From Novosphingobium endophyticum (GTDB lineage: Bacteria > Pseudomonadota > Alphaproteobacteria > Sphingomonadales > Sphingomonadaceae): DNA of 64,000 bases. Position 1 is the first letter of the stretch; every line of letters starts with the position of its first letter. Below, piece by piece: positions 45,077-54,684 of the stretch. The stretch is from the NCBI RefSeq assembly GCF_014640675.1, contig NZ_BMHK01000017.1, forward strand, positions 1-64,000, read 5' to 3'. The notes under the pieces were generated by a model. That model did not search any database, was not told the origin of the DNA, and saw only the letters and a list, made by a program, of their open reading frames with translations. Made by a program: the position numbers and the translations under genes.

Positions 45077-45150
45077 GTCATCCCCGTTGTTTCTTTATTG
45101 CGCGTATTTGCAATATAAGTAACGAACGGGGGGAAGTCCACTCCGGCCGG

Positions 45151-45705
45151 TCAGGCTTTCGCGGGATTGTTCGGCGCGCGCCGGTTGACGAGCGGCCGCT
45201 GGTAGGAAGGATCCTGCCGGCTGCGTGAGGAAACCCCGTTTTCCGCGATGTCCGGCACGTCGGCGAAAGGGATCGGCATTGGCGGCGGCGCGCAGCTCCA
45301 TTCGATCACATTGGTCCTGAGCGCGATCTTCCAGACGCTCTCCCGCTTCTCCAGCCGGTCGATATAGCGCCCGCCCGCGATCCACAGGCTCTCGTCGCGG
45401 TTGCGGCCGATGAACTGGTAGTATGTCTCCGCATGCGCCGTGTCGCCGTCGAGGTCGATCATGGTCTGCAGCAGCGCGTGATGCGTCAGTATCTGCCCCG
45501 CCTCGTGCATCGGCACGGCCCAGTCCCAGCAGTCCGCCGCGCTGCCGACGAAAGGGCCGGCGGCCATCTGCGCGTCTTCCCAGAAGGCGGAGAGGTAGAT
45601 GTCCCTGTCGAACCGGTCCATGCCCCGGGAGAAGCGGGCGAGGCATTCGTGGATGTCCTGCTTGTCCAGCAGTTCGTCGAGGCGTCTTTCGCGGTCAGTG
45701 GCCAT
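45151..45705 (-). CDS. NTF2/SnoaL-like protein, first copy
   Basis: A 184-residue alpha+beta barrel protein of the SnoaL/PF13577 type: LLDKQDIHECLARFSRGMDRFD opens it, then HAETYYQFIGR and GGRYIDRLEKRESVWKIA. Such proteins act as isomerases, dehydratases or ligand binders in aromatic or steroid pathways. It overlaps the SDR gene by 11 bp. A second family member lies on the other side of that SDR. Confidence 0.82.
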   Translation of the reverse strand: MATDRERRLDELLDKQDIHECLARFSRGMDRFDRDIYLSAFWEDAQMAAGPFVGSAADCWDWAVPMHEAGQILTHHALLQTMIDLDGDTAHAETYYQFIGRNRDESLWIAGGRYIDRLEKRESVWKIALRTNVIEWSCAPPPMPIPFADVPDIAENGVSSRSRQDPSYQRPLVNRRAPNNPAKA

Positions 45706-46591
45706 GATAGTCGTTCTCGCTGATCGGTCCCCACAGCGGCGCGCCGCGCTTTTCGCGCATCGATTCGATGCGGCGCCCGTCTATGTCGGTGATGCCGTAT
45801 TCGTCGGCGAGTTCGGCGGTGATGTAGGTCGCGCCCGAGCGTTTCATGATCCGGGGGTCGGCGGCCATCGCGGCGATGACGCGACCCGGGTGCTCCACGG
45901 AGCTGCCCGTCTGCCCGGTGACGGAGGCGGTCATCCTGTCGGCCATCTGCGCCAGATTGTGCCGCGCCTTTTCCGTCAGCGTCAGCCCCTGCCAGAGCGA
46001 TACCGAGGCGACGTTGCAGGGCTCCAGCTCTATCGCCATGTCGCGGCTCATGCGGTCGACCGCCGCCTTCGCGGTGCCGAAGATCACGCCGTAGGTATAC
46101 GTGACGCCGGTATAGCCCGAGATCGCGACGATCAGCCCCGACTTCTGCGGCGCCATGATCCGCGCGGCATGCCAGGCGGCGACGAAGTTCGACTTTACGC
46201 CGACGTCCCACATCTCGAGGTTCGAGAGCGGCTTTTCCCAGAACCCCTTGGGCTCCAGCAGGTCGTCGGAAAGCGTGAAGGCATTGTTGACGAGGATGTC
46301 GAGCCGGCCCTGCTCGCTGCCGATCTGTTCGAACAGCCGGGCCACGGCGTCGTCGTCACCGTGGTCGCAGGCGACCGCGATGCCCTTGCCCCCGCTGTCC
46401 CGGCCGCGCCTGGTGCATTCGGCGGCGGTGCTGCCGACGGTTCCGGGAAGGTAGTAGTCGCCTTCCTTCACCGTGCGGCCGGTAACATAGACCGTGGCGC
46501 CCTGTTCGGCGAGGACGAGGGCGATGCCCTTGCCGATGCCCCGGCTCGCGCCGGTGACGAGGGCCACCTTGCCCGCCAGCAGCGCGTTCAA
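45695..46591 (-). CDS. SDR-family protein with Phe at the catalytic Tyr position
   Basis: A 298-residue short-chain dehydrogenase fold. The cofactor motif is TGASRGIGKGIA, with LVNNAF and an Arg after the second strand (YVTGRTVK). The catalytic Y-x3-K is here Phe171-Gly-Thr-Ala-Lys175 (codon TTC at 46081-46079), so the general acid Tyr is missing, while the paralogue at 27485 keeps YGAHK. It may use another residue, be a non-catalytic binder or have changed chemistry. It is flanked by two NTF2-like genes, overlapping by 11 and 4 bp. Confidence 0.83.
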   Translation of the reverse strand: MNALLAGKVALVTGASRGIGKGIALVLAEQGATVYVTGRTVKEGDYYLPGTVGSTAAECTRRGRDSGGKGIAVACDHGDDDAVARLFEQIGSEQGRLDILVNNAFTLSDDLLEPKGFWEKPLSNLEMWDVGVKSNFVAAWHAARIMAPQKSGLIVAISGYTGVTYTYGVIFGTAKAAVDRMSRDMAIELEPCNVASVSLWQGLTLTEKARHNLAQMADRMTASVTGQTGSSVEHPGRVIAAMAADPRIMKRSGATYITAELADEYGITDIDGRRIESMREKRGAPLWGPISENDYHGH

Positions 46592-47142
46592 GGCTTGCCC
46601 CCGTCAAACCAGTTGCCTTCAAACCACGTCTCGCTGAAATCGCCCTTGGCGCGGCCGGGAAAATGCTGGTCGGAGAAGGGATAGCCCATCACGCCCCGGG
46701 ACCAGTCGGCGGCTTCGCCCCATTCCTGCTCGAAGTCGTAGAGCAGCACGCGGTCGATGATCCGCCACTCGGTGCCGCGCCTTTCGAATGTGTCGAGATA
46801 GCGGCCGCCAATGCAGGTGTCCCGATCCCCGCTGCCCATATCCACGCGATGGTACGACAGGACGTGAGTTTCCGCCCTGGCCATGTTCCCGGCCAGTTCG
46901 ATGTGCGACTGGCCGAGGATGTGCTGGGTATCCTTGATCGCGTCGGTGCCCGGGACGACCCAGGCGAGGTAGGTTTCGAAGTCGCCGGCGTGGACGCCGT
47001 AGTCGAACCGGGCATTGGGCCACCAGCAGGTGCGGATCAGCTCCGCGCTGCGGCGGTCCTCGCCCCGCGCAAGGCGCGCGAGGCAGCACCGCATGGCCTC
47101 CCGGTCCAGAAGCTCGCGCATGGCCTGTTGTTCGGTGTCCAT
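46588..47142 (-). CDS. NTF2/SnoaL-like protein, second copy
   Basis: A 184-residue PF13577-like protein: MRELLDREAMRCCLARLARGEDR, then ARAETHVLSYHRVDMG and GGRYLDTFERRGTEWRIIDRVL. It is first in the three-gene run, and its stop overlaps the SDR start by 4 bp. Start ATG 47142 has a GGAGAG site. It is distinct in sequence from the other NTF2-like protein, so the two may form a heteromeric barrel or act in succession (inference). Confidence 0.82.
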   Translation of the reverse strand: MDTEQQAMRELLDREAMRCCLARLARGEDRRSAELIRTCWWPNARFDYGVHAGDFETYLAWVVPGTDAIKDTQHILGQSHIELAGNMARAETHVLSYHRVDMGSGDRDTCIGGRYLDTFERRGTEWRIIDRVLLYDFEQEWGEAADWSRGVMGYPFSDQHFPGRAKGDFSETWFEGNWFDGGKP

Positions 47143-47392
47143 GGTCTCTCTCCTTTCGTCCGTCCTCTTGATGGGCGGTACTGTTCTAGCGCATGAATAA
47201 CCCCGTGGCTGCGTCATGCGGAAGAGCCGCGCACCATTGGTGGCCCGATAGCCTGACATGTCCAGATTTGTGGATTCGACGTCGCCCCCACGATGCCGGT
47301 CCGCTGAGGCGCGGCCTGCCCGTTCAGGGCTGGACACCGTCCGCCGGGCGCGCTTCGATCGCCGCGAGACAACGGATGCCGGGAGCAGGGAA

Positions 47393-48196
47393 ATGGCAGC
47401 TATTCGTACCGGATTCGTCGGCATCGGTAGTCAGGGCGGTCCAATGGCGCTGCGGATGCTGCAGCGCTTCCCGCTCACGATCTGGGCACGCCGGCCGGAG
47501 GCGGCCCGGCCATTCGCCGAAAAGGGCGCCAGCGTGGCCGGGGCGGTGGAACAGCTTGGCGCGGCCTGCGATCATGTGGGCCTGTGCGTCGTCGACGATG
47601 CGGACGTACTCGACGTCTGCGGCAAGCTGGTCCCGGTAATGAAGCCCGGCAGCCTGCTGGCGCTGCATTCGACGGTCCTTCCCGAAACGGCGATGCGGAT
47701 CGAGGCGCTGTGCGCGCAGCACGGCGTCAGGATGGTCGATGCGCCGGTCAGCGGCGGCGCGCCGGGTGCGGAGGCCGGGACGATGACGGTCATGTGCGGC
47801 GGTTCGCCGGAAGCCTTCGAACAGGCGCGTCCGGTGTTCGAGAGCTTCGGCAGGCTCATCGTCCGGCTCGGCGAGGCGGGGGCGGGACAGAAAGCCAAGA
47901 TCGTCAACAACGCACTGATGGCGGCCAACATGGGTCTTGCCCAGGCCGCGCTGCGAGCCGGCGAGGCACTGGGCATCGAGCGCAACGCGCTTGCCGAACT
48001 GGTCAACCACAGTTCCGGGCGCAGCTTCGGTTTCGAAGTCTACGCGCGCATCCCGGAGCCGGGCCTGTTCGGGCACGGCGCCAGGATGCTGCTCAAGGAC
48101 ACCAACCTGCTCGCCGCGATCCTGCCGGACAACATGGACTCGGCAATCATCGAAAAGACGGCCAAGTCGTTCCTCCTGTTGGAGGCCGATGAATAG
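47393..48196 (+). CDS. NAD(P)-dependent beta-hydroxyacid dehydrogenase
   Basis: A 267-residue 3-hydroxyisobutyrate dehydrogenase-family enzyme. The Rossmann motif is GFVGIGSQGGPM, the substrate motif DAPVSGGAPGAEAG and the catalytic Lys lies in GAGQKAKIVNNAL. Start ATG 47393 has a GGGAGCAGGG site. It is divergent from the NTF2/SDR/NTF2 run with 250 bp between, suggesting one catabolic unit. Substrate not known. Confidence 0.88.
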   Translation: MAAIRTGFVGIGSQGGPMALRMLQRFPLTIWARRPEAARPFAEKGASVAGAVEQLGAACDHVGLCVVDDADVLDVCGKLVPVMKPGSLLALHSTVLPETAMRIEALCAQHGVRMVDAPVSGGAPGAEAGTMTVMCGGSPEAFEQARPVFESFGRLIVRLGEAGAGQKAKIVNNALMAANMGLAQAALRAGEALGIERNALAELVNHSSGRSFGFEVYARIPEPGLFGHGARMLLKDTNLLAAILPDNMDSAIIEKTAKSFLLLEADE

Positions 48197-48217
48197 ACCC
48201 GCTTCGTTACGGGTTTA
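48197..48217. terminator. Bidirectional hairpin between convergent genes
   Basis: ACCCG (48197-48201) pairs with CGGGT (48210-48214), followed by TT on the plus strand. It separates the beta-hydroxyacid dehydrogenase gene from the convergent ppc gene. Confidence 0.45.
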
Positions 48218-51001
48218 CCCGTGCGCGCCGAATTCGTTGGCGATGGCGGTCGTGATCCTGAGGCTCAGGCCATAGGAGCGTTCGATCGGGTCGATGTAGT
48301 CGGTGTGGATCCGGACGTAGCCGGTCGCGCTGGAATCGGGATAGTCGCTCGGCAGATCGACGTTGAAGTCACTGATCGAGGGGAAGCTGACCGGGAAGGC
48401 GCGGCGCAATTGGGAGAGGCCGTCGTCGACGCGCAGGGTGAAGAACATCTCCAGCACGTCCTCGCGGCTGATGTCATTGGCGCGGCTGAAGACCGGGACC
48501 ATGACGGCGCGCAGGAACATGTGCTTGAACAGCGCGATCCTCAAGGATTGCAGCACGCCCAGGCTGCGACGCGTGTGCTCGCGTCCGGGTTGCGGCGTCT
48601 CGTCCGGGATGAGCGCGAGCAGGCGGTGCAGCTTGAGCGAGTCCACGCGCAGGCGTGAGGCAAGGCGGCGATAGACGCCGGCGCGGTCATCCTTGGTGAG
48701 GTATTCGCCGATCATCAGGCAGGCATCGGAGATGTGCTGCTCGTCGCCGCGATAGGGGCGGCTGGCCCAGTAGGCGGAGTTGAACAGCTCGCCATAGGCC
48801 GCGACCGTCTTGATCGAGGCCAGCGCATTGGCCGAGCGGACGAGGCGGATGAGCTGGCGGCCGCGCTCGCTTTCGGTGAGCAGCTGCGCGATTTCCTCCA
48901 TGTTGCCGTCCGCCGCCGTGCCGACGCCGGCGATCACGTTCACCGGATAGCCGAGCTGCTGGAGGATCGCGTTGTGCGGGATCGCGCGGATCTGGCGCAG
49001 GCTCATCGTGCGATCGGCGGCGAGGTCTGACTGGCGGCGCGACTTGCGGCTGCCGGTGTCGTTCAGCATCCCCAGGCCGAAGGCGGTGATCGCGCGGCTG
49101 TAGGTGGCGCTTTCGAGGTGCTCGTTCTGGACGCGGCGGATCGCGCGATAGAAATCGAGGCTGAGGTCGGTGCGGCGGTAGAACACGTCGGTCGGCGCCT
49201 TCGCGTCGGCGCCCCACAGCGGCTTTTCGGCCATGCGGGTGAGCGTCGCCAGCGCCAGTTCGTCCGAGCCGAACCAGAGGTAGCCGTCGCCGCCCTGGAA
49301 CGAGACTTCGGGTTCGAGCCTGATCCCGGCGCGCACGAAGCGGCGGCGCGCCCAGGGCGACATCGGCCAGGCGAAGCGATCATCGACGCTGGAAGGATGG
49401 GCGCCGCGTCCCATGGATTCGCCGTGGGTGTTGAAGATCAGCGCGGAGACATCGGTCATGGCATTGGCGGCCATGGCTTCGGCCAGGCGGCCCTGAAGCC
49501 GCTCGATGGCAAGCGCGGCGGGGATCTGGCCGACGAAGCGGCCGGCGTCGGAAAAGCCGGTCTGGATCGAGACGCGGCCGCGCCGCCTCGCGTATTCGCG
49601 GTAGGCCGGCTCGGACAAGACCGCATCGAGGAAGCGCCCCCCGTGCTCGAGCGCGCTCTCGGTCTCGAACAGGGGCGAGACGTCGACTTTGTCGTCGATC
49701 CCGAACATGCGCGCGAAGTAGAGCGCGGCGAGCACCGTGGTCGGCTGTTCGCATTCGGCGACGAGCATGCGGATCGGCGAATCGGCGTCGATGTGGTGGA
49801 GGATCTGCGCCATGGCGAGGAACTGGCGCACGGCGGTGCTGTTCTCGATGGCGAGCGCCGCGAAGTTCGATTTGAGCGGCTTCACTTCGGCCAGCAGCTC
49901 GCGCATCTTCACCAGCGCGGCCTGGCTGGCGAGGCTGAGCTTGCCTTCGGGGTCGATGCGGCGGCGGATCGCGTTCTGAAGCTGCGAGGAGTTCACGCGG
50001 AAGTGGATCCAGCCCATGCCCAGACCATCGGCGCGCATTGCGGCCCTGACGACGAGCAGATCGCGCGCCACGTTCTGATCGGCGTGGCGGGCCTCTTCCT
50101 CCAGCTCGGCAATCACGCCTTCGAGGCTGACCAGCTTGTCGGGGTGATCGGCGGTGAGGGCATTGGCGGCTTCGGACAAGGCTTCGGGCGCGGATAGATC
50201 GGCGGCGAAGCGGGTGGCCATCTCTTCGGCTAGCTTGCTCGCGCGATCGAGGCGCCCGGCGATCTCGGGTGCGAGTTCGCGCAAGGCCTCGGCATAGCCT
50301 GCAAGCCGCATGGCCTTTTCCTGCAGGCGGTAGCGGATCGAGGTCGTCCACGAAATGTCGGTGCGCCCGTCCATGTCGTAGCCGACCCAGTGGGCAAAGC
50401 GCACCGGCATCGGCTGCAGGTCTTTCCAGCGCCTGGGCCAGCGGGTGGCGGCGATGTCGAGCAGGCGGGCGACAATGCGGTCGCGCGCCTTCTGGCCGCG
50501 CGCGATCGCGGCCATGGCCTTTTCGTGCTCGTAGTCGAGCGTGATGGTGTCGCGCGCGGGCGAGGCGGCGCAGACGGAAGCTTCGCTGAAGTCGCCGTGG
50601 GAGGCCGAATGCGTGATCGCTTCGGTCTGGGCGGAGGTGAGCAGGAACGTCGGGTGCGCCGTGAAGACGACGTGGGCGGCGGGGCGCTGCCAGCGCAGCG
50701 CGAATGCGGTGAAGTCTTCTCCTTCGGCGGCGGCATCGATACGCGCGTCGTTATCCGCGACGGGAACCGGCGTCAGCAGCCGGTCGATCCGCGCCGCGCG
50801 GGCGCGCAGGCCCTCGCAATCCATCTCGGCCACCAGAGCCTCAATGTCGTCCAGCGACATCTCGCCGTTCTCCAGTTTGCGCGAGAGTTCGAGGCCGAGC
50901 TGGAAGACCGGGTTGTAGAGCGGCGTCTGCGCGGTGAGCTTGTGCAGTTCGCGCAGGCGCTCTTCCAGGTCCTGGACCGTGCGAAGCGCCGGTCCGGTCA
51001 C
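48215..51001 (-). CDS. ppc: Divergent phosphoenolpyruvate carboxylase homologue
   Basis: A 928-residue PEPC-like protein, which would carboxylate PEP to oxaloacetate. GTG 51001 overlaps the eda stop (GTGA). It keeps the catalytic-His motif FTAHPTF. The classical glycine-rich loop (GRGGSIGRGG) is here THGESMGRGAHP, keeping His and the second Arg but losing the first Arg. The Lys loop (SDSSKD) is replaced by GFSDAGRF. The GGDRDGNP-like segment reads GYDMDGRTDISW, and the C-terminal RAIP segment is kept (IRAIPHNA). Activity is plausible but not certain; it ends the Entner-Doudoroff operon, a fitting place for anaplerosis. Confidence 0.75.
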   Translation of the reverse strand: MTGPALRTVQDLEERLRELHKLTAQTPLYNPVFQLGLELSRKLENGEMSLDDIEALVAEMDCEGLRARAARIDRLLTPVPVADNDARIDAAAEGEDFTAFALRWQRPAAHVVFTAHPTFLLTSAQTEAITHSASHGDFSEASVCAASPARDTITLDYEHEKAMAAIARGQKARDRIVARLLDIAATRWPRRWKDLQPMPVRFAHWVGYDMDGRTDISWTTSIRYRLQEKAMRLAGYAEALRELAPEIAGRLDRASKLAEEMATRFAADLSAPEALSEAANALTADHPDKLVSLEGVIAELEEEARHADQNVARDLLVVRAAMRADGLGMGWIHFRVNSSQLQNAIRRRIDPEGKLSLASQAALVKMRELLAEVKPLKSNFAALAIENSTAVRQFLAMAQILHHIDADSPIRMLVAECEQPTTVLAALYFARMFGIDDKVDVSPLFETESALEHGGRFLDAVLSEPAYREYARRRGRVSIQTGFSDAGRFVGQIPAALAIERLQGRLAEAMAANAMTDVSALIFNTHGESMGRGAHPSSVDDRFAWPMSPWARRRFVRAGIRLEPEVSFQGGDGYLWFGSDELALATLTRMAEKPLWGADAKAPTDVFYRRTDLSLDFYRAIRRVQNEHLESATYSRAITAFGLGMLNDTGSRKSRRQSDLAADRTMSLRQIRAIPHNAILQQLGYPVNVIAGVGTAADGNMEEIAQLLTESERGRQLIRLVRSANALASIKTVAAYGELFNSAYWASRPYRGDEQHISDACLMIGEYLTKDDRAGVYRRLASRLRVDSLKLHRLLALIPDETPQPGREHTRRSLGVLQSLRIALFKHMFLRAVMVPVFSRANDISREDVLEMFFTLRVDDGLSQLRRAFPVSFPSISDFNVDLPSDYPDSSATGYVRIHTDYIDPIERSYGLSLRITTAIANEFGAHG

Positions 51002-51639
51002 GATGCCGCCCCCTTGGGCGCCAGCCCCGCCGCGGCGCGGGCATCCGCCTCGATTTTCTTCGGATCGGGTTTGCCCTTGGGTACCATCCAGCTTCCCCCA
51101 ACGCAGATCACCGCGTCGAGCGCCAGCCATTCGGGCGCGTTGGCCGGGCTGATGCCGCCGGTCGGGCAGAACTTCACCTGGCCGAAGGGGCCGGAGATCG
51201 CCTTGAGCGCCGGCGGGCCGCCATTGGCCATGGCCGGAAAGAACTTGAGGCGGTCAAGACCGAGTTCGAGCGCGAGCATGATATCGCTGCCGTTGGCGGT
51301 GCCGGGCAGGAACGGGATCTCGCGCTTGAGCGTCGCTTCGCCCAGCGTCGCGGTAAGGCCCGGCGAGACAATGAATTCCGCGCCGGCATCGATGGCCCTG
51401 TCGAGATCGGTGGGATTGAGCACCGTGCCCGCGCCGACGACGGCGCCGGGGACCTGCTTCATCACCTTGATCGCCTCGATCGCGCATTCGGTGCGCAGCG
51501 TCACTTCGAGCGCGGGCAGGCCGCCGGCGACGAGTGCCTCGGCCACCGGCAGGGCATGTTCGATATCCTCGATCACCAGCACCGGGATGACCGGCGCAAG
51601 ACGCATGACCTTCTCGACGGATGCGGACAGGCTGTTCAT
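50998..51639 (-). CDS. eda: 2-dehydro-3-deoxy-phosphogluconate aldolase
   Basis: A 213-residue KDPG aldolase (class I) that splits KDPG into pyruvate and glyceraldehyde 3-phosphate. It shows PVIPVLVIED, the catalytic Glu in LEVTLRTECA, GAGTVLNP, SPGLT and the Schiff-base Lys in LKFFPAMANGG. ATG 51639 overlaps the glk stop (ATGA). Overlaps of 4 bp on both sides show co-translation with glk and ppc. Confidence 0.95.
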   Translation of the reverse strand: MNSLSASVEKVMRLAPVIPVLVIEDIEHALPVAEALVAGGLPALEVTLRTECAIEAIKVMKQVPGAVVGAGTVLNPTDLDRAIDAGAEFIVSPGLTATLGEATLKREIPFLPGTANGSDIMLALELGLDRLKFFPAMANGGPPALKAISGPFGQVKFCPTGGISPANAPEWLALDAVICVGGSWMVPKGKPDPKKIEADARAAAGLAPKGAAS

Positions 51640-52613
51640 GAACGATGTTCCCTGGCGAAGGCGGCAGCCGCGCCGAACAGGCCGGGCTGCGGATGGGTGA
51701 TGAGCTTGACGGGCATCTTTGCCATCATGCCGGCAAAGCGGCCCTTGGCGATGAAGCGGTCGGAAAAGCCGGATTTGAGGATGGTGTCGCGGATCCGGTA
51801 GCCGAGGCCGCCGGCGATGACGACGCCGCCAGCGCCCTGCGCAAGGGCATAGTCGCCGGCTGCGGCGCCGAGCGAGAGGCAGAAGCGTTCGACGGCCGCT
51901 TCGGCGAGGCGGTCCTTGCCTTCTGCGGCTGCCTTCCAGATATCCACGTCGCTCAACACATGGACGGCCTTGTCCTCCATGGCGGCCAGCGTCTCGTAGA
52001 TGTCGACAATGGCGGGGCCGGAAACCACGCGCTCCACCGAGACGCGCATGTGGCGTTTCCTCAGCCGCGCGAGAATGGCGTCCTCGATCTGGTCGAGCGG
52101 GGCGAAGTCGATGTGTCCGCCCTCGGTCGCCTGGACGTGATAGCTGCCCTTGCCGTCGCGCCACAGGTGCGCGACGCCCAGGCCGGTGCCGGGGCCGAGA
52201 ACGCTGATCGTGCCAGCGGCAGGCAGCGGGGCGTCCTCGGGGCCGGCGAGATGGACGAAGTCGTCCTCGTGCGCGCAGGCGACGGCGTGGGCAACGGCGG
52301 CGAAGTCGTTGACGATCGTGCAGCGCTTTGCGCCCAGTTTATCCCCGAGCAGCGCGGGGCGGATGATCCACGGATTGTTGGTGAAGCGGATCACCTCGCC
52401 TCCGACGGGGCCGGCGACCGACATGGCGATCGCCGGCGGCAGCTTGCCGCCGTGCATCTCGCTGAACGCCTCCCAGGCGCTCTCGAAGCTGGCGTGGTCC
52501 TTCGTATGCAGCGTTTCCGGCTCGCCGAGGGTGATCGTGCGGTTCTTCGTCACGCTGGCGATGGCAAAGCGGGCATGGGTCCCGCCGATGTCGATGGCGA
52601 CGAGTTTAGTCAT
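51636..52613 (-). CDS. glk: Glucokinase
   Basis: A 325-residue glucokinase of the bacterial Glk family (PF02685, not ROK). [14 protein letters not shown] is the phosphate loop, [11 protein letters not shown] holds the catalytic Asp, and GPGTGLGVA and [10 protein letters not shown] follow. It phosphorylates glucose to glucose 6-phosphate, feeding Zwf. It overlaps eda by 4 bp. A palindromic repeat separates it from edd. Confidence 0.94.
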   Translation of the reverse strand: MTKLVAIDIGGTHARFAIASVTKNRTITLGEPETLHTKDHASFESAWEAFSEMHGGKLPPAIAMSVAGPVGGEVIRFTNNPWIIRPALLGDKLGAKRCTIVNDFAAVAHAVACAHEDDFVHLAGPEDAPLPAAGTISVLGPGTGLGVAHLWRDGKGSYHVQATEGGHIDFAPLDQIEDAILARLRKRHMRVSVERVVSGPAIVDIYETLAAMEDKAVHVLSDVDIWKAAAEGKDRLAEAAVERFCLSLGAAAGDYALAQGAGGVVIAGGLGYRIRDTILKSGFSDRFIAKGRFAGMMAKMPVKLITHPQPGLFGAAAAFAREHRS

Positions 52614-52647
52614 TTCCCCCTCCTCTGAAGAGGAGGGTGGTGGAGGG

Positions 52648-52755
52648 CGTCGTCCCGGGCTCGACCCGGGACCGGTGGCTGTCGTTCGGCACAGGCTCGC
52701 GGCAAGGGGCGCGGGTAAACACCGCCAGCGGTCCCGGGTCGAGCCCGGGACGACG
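52648..52755. repeat. Palindromic intergenic repeat, copy C
   Basis: The 108-bp third copy of the family seen at 37107 and 41307, with arms CGTCCCGGGCTCGACCCGGG and CCCGGGTCGAGCCCGGGACG. It lies in the edd-glk gap within the operon. Confidence 0.85.
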
Positions 52756-52779
52756 ATATGGACATGTCCATCATCCCCA

Positions 52780-54594
52780 TCACAGCCCCGCCACTTCCAG
52801 CATGGCCGAGCCGCCCTGTTCGGCGCCGCTCGCGTTCACGCGGAACATCGCGAACAGTTCGCGCCCCATGCCCATCTCGGCAGCAGGTGCCGGGGCGGGA
52901 TCGCGGCTTGCGAGATCGGCCGTGGTCGAGAGCGAGCCATCCTCGGCGGAGAGGCGCACGAGGTCGCCGTCGCGCAGACAGGCCAGAGGCCCGCCTCCCA
53001 GCGCCTCGGGGGTGACGTGGATCGCCGCCGGCACCTTGCCCGAAGCGCCCGACATGCGCCCGTCGGTGACGAGCGCGACCTTGTGGCCCCGGTCCTGCAG
53101 CACGCCGAGCGGCGGGGTGAGCTTGTGCAGTTCGGGCATGCCGTTGGCGCGCGGACCCTGGAAGCGCACGACGACGACCACGTCCTTGTCGAGTTCTCCC
53201 GCCTTGAATGCATTGGCGACGGCTTCCTGCGTATCGAAGACGCGGCACGGCGCCTCGACGGTCCAGCGCTCCTTGTCGACAGCCGAGGTCTTGAAGGTGG
53301 CGCGGCCGAGATTGCCGGACACGAGGCGCATGCCGCCGTCGGGCAGGAACGGATCGGAGACGCTGCGCAGCATGGTCTCGTCGCCGCTGACCGTCGGTGC
53401 CGAGGTCCATGCCATGGCATCGTCCATCAGCGCGGGCTCCTGCGCATAATCGCGCATGCCGCCTTCGGAGACCGTGAGCACGTCGGCGTGGGCAAGACCG
53501 GCATCGAGCAGTTCGCGCACCACCCAGGCCATGCCGCCGGCGGCGTGGAAATGGTTCACGTCGCCCGAGCCGTTGGGATAGACGCGGGTGATGAGCGGTA
53601 CGACCGAGGAGAGTTCGTCGAAGTCCTCCCAGTCGATCACGATGCCCGCCGCGCGCGCCATGGCGGGCAGGTGGATCGCGTGGTTGGTCGAGCCACCGGT
53701 GGCGAGCAGGCCGACCAAGGCGTTGACGATGGCCTTCTCGTCTACGAGGCGTGCCATCGGGCGAAAGTCATTGCTCTTGCGGCCGATCGCGGCGAGCCGG
53801 TGCACGGCCGCGCGCGTCAGCGCCTGGCGCAGCGGCGTGCCGGGCGGCACGAAGGCAGCGCCGGGCATGTGCAGCCCCATCATCTCCATCATCATCTGGT
53901 TGGAGTTGGCGGTGCCGTAGAAGGTGCAGGTTCCGGCCGAGTGATAGCTGGCGCTCTCGCTGGCGAGCAGGTCCTCGCGTGTGGCCTTGCCTTCGGCGTA
54001 GAGCTGGCGGGTCTTCTGCTTCTCCTTGTTGGAGATGCCCGTCGGCATCGGGCCGGAAGGAATGAACACGGCCGGCAGGTGGCCGAAGCGCAGCGCGCCG
54101 ATCACCAGGCCGGGGACGATCTTGTCGCAGATGCCGAGCAGTGCCACGCCGTCGAACATCGCATGGCTGAGCGCGATCGCGGTGGAGAGCGCAATGGTGT
54201 CGCGGCTGAAGAGCGACAGCTCCATGCCGTCGAAACCTTGCGTCACGCCGTCGCACATCGCCGGAACCCCGCCGGCGACTTGCGCCGTCGCGCCCACTTC
54301 GCGGGCGAAGAGCTTCATCTGCTCCGGGTAGCGACCGTAGGGCTGGTGGGCGCTGAGCATGTCATTGTAGGCGGTGACTACACCGATGTTGAAGGCACCG
54401 CCGGTGGCGATGGCGCTCTTGTCCTCACCTGATGCCGCAAACCCGTGGGCGAGGTTCGAGCATGACAGGAAGCTGCGGTCCGAATGGCGCCCGGCCTCGC
54501 GCTCGACGAGTGAGAGATAGCGGGCGCGGCTGTCTTTGGACCGTTCGATGATGCGGTCCGTCACGCGGGCCACCACGGGTGCGAGATTGCTCAT
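52780..54594 (-). CDS. edd: Phosphogluconate dehydratase
   Basis: A 604-residue IlvD/Edd-family dehydratase forming KDPG from 6-phosphogluconate, with an iron-sulfur cluster. Marks are [71 protein letters not shown] and, near the C-terminus, [20 protein letters not shown]. Full family length. It lies between zwf (90-bp gap) and glk in the Entner-Doudoroff operon. Confidence 0.96.
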   Translation of the reverse strand: MSNLAPVVARVTDRIIERSKDSRARYLSLVEREAGRHSDRSFLSCSNLAHGFAASGEDKSAIATGGAFNIGVVTAYNDMLSAHQPYGRYPEQMKLFAREVGATAQVAGGVPAMCDGVTQGFDGMELSLFSRDTIALSTAIALSHAMFDGVALLGICDKIVPGLVIGALRFGHLPAVFIPSGPMPTGISNKEKQKTRQLYAEGKATREDLLASESASYHSAGTCTFYGTANSNQMMMEMMGLHMPGAAFVPPGTPLRQALTRAAVHRLAAIGRKSNDFRPMARLVDEKAIVNALVGLLATGGSTNHAIHLPAMARAAGIVIDWEDFDELSSVVPLITRVYPNGSGDVNHFHAAGGMAWVVRELLDAGLAHADVLTVSEGGMRDYAQEPALMDDAMAWTSAPTVSGDETMLRSVSDPFLPDGGMRLVSGNLGRATFKTSAVDKERWTVEAPCRVFDTQEAVANAFKAGELDKDVVVVVRFQGPRANGMPELHKLTPPLGVLQDRGHKVALVTDGRMSGASGKVPAAIHVTPEALGGGPLACLRDGDLVRLSAEDGSLSTTADLASRDPAPAPAAEMGMGRELFAMFRVNASGAEQGGSAMLEVAGL

Positions 54595-54684
54595 TCTTCC
54601 ACTCCTGATCCTGGGCCGTACTCCTCTCCTCCAAGAGCTGGATCCCGTCGGGCCTCGCGGCCCACTGTAGATTTAGGTGCCGTT

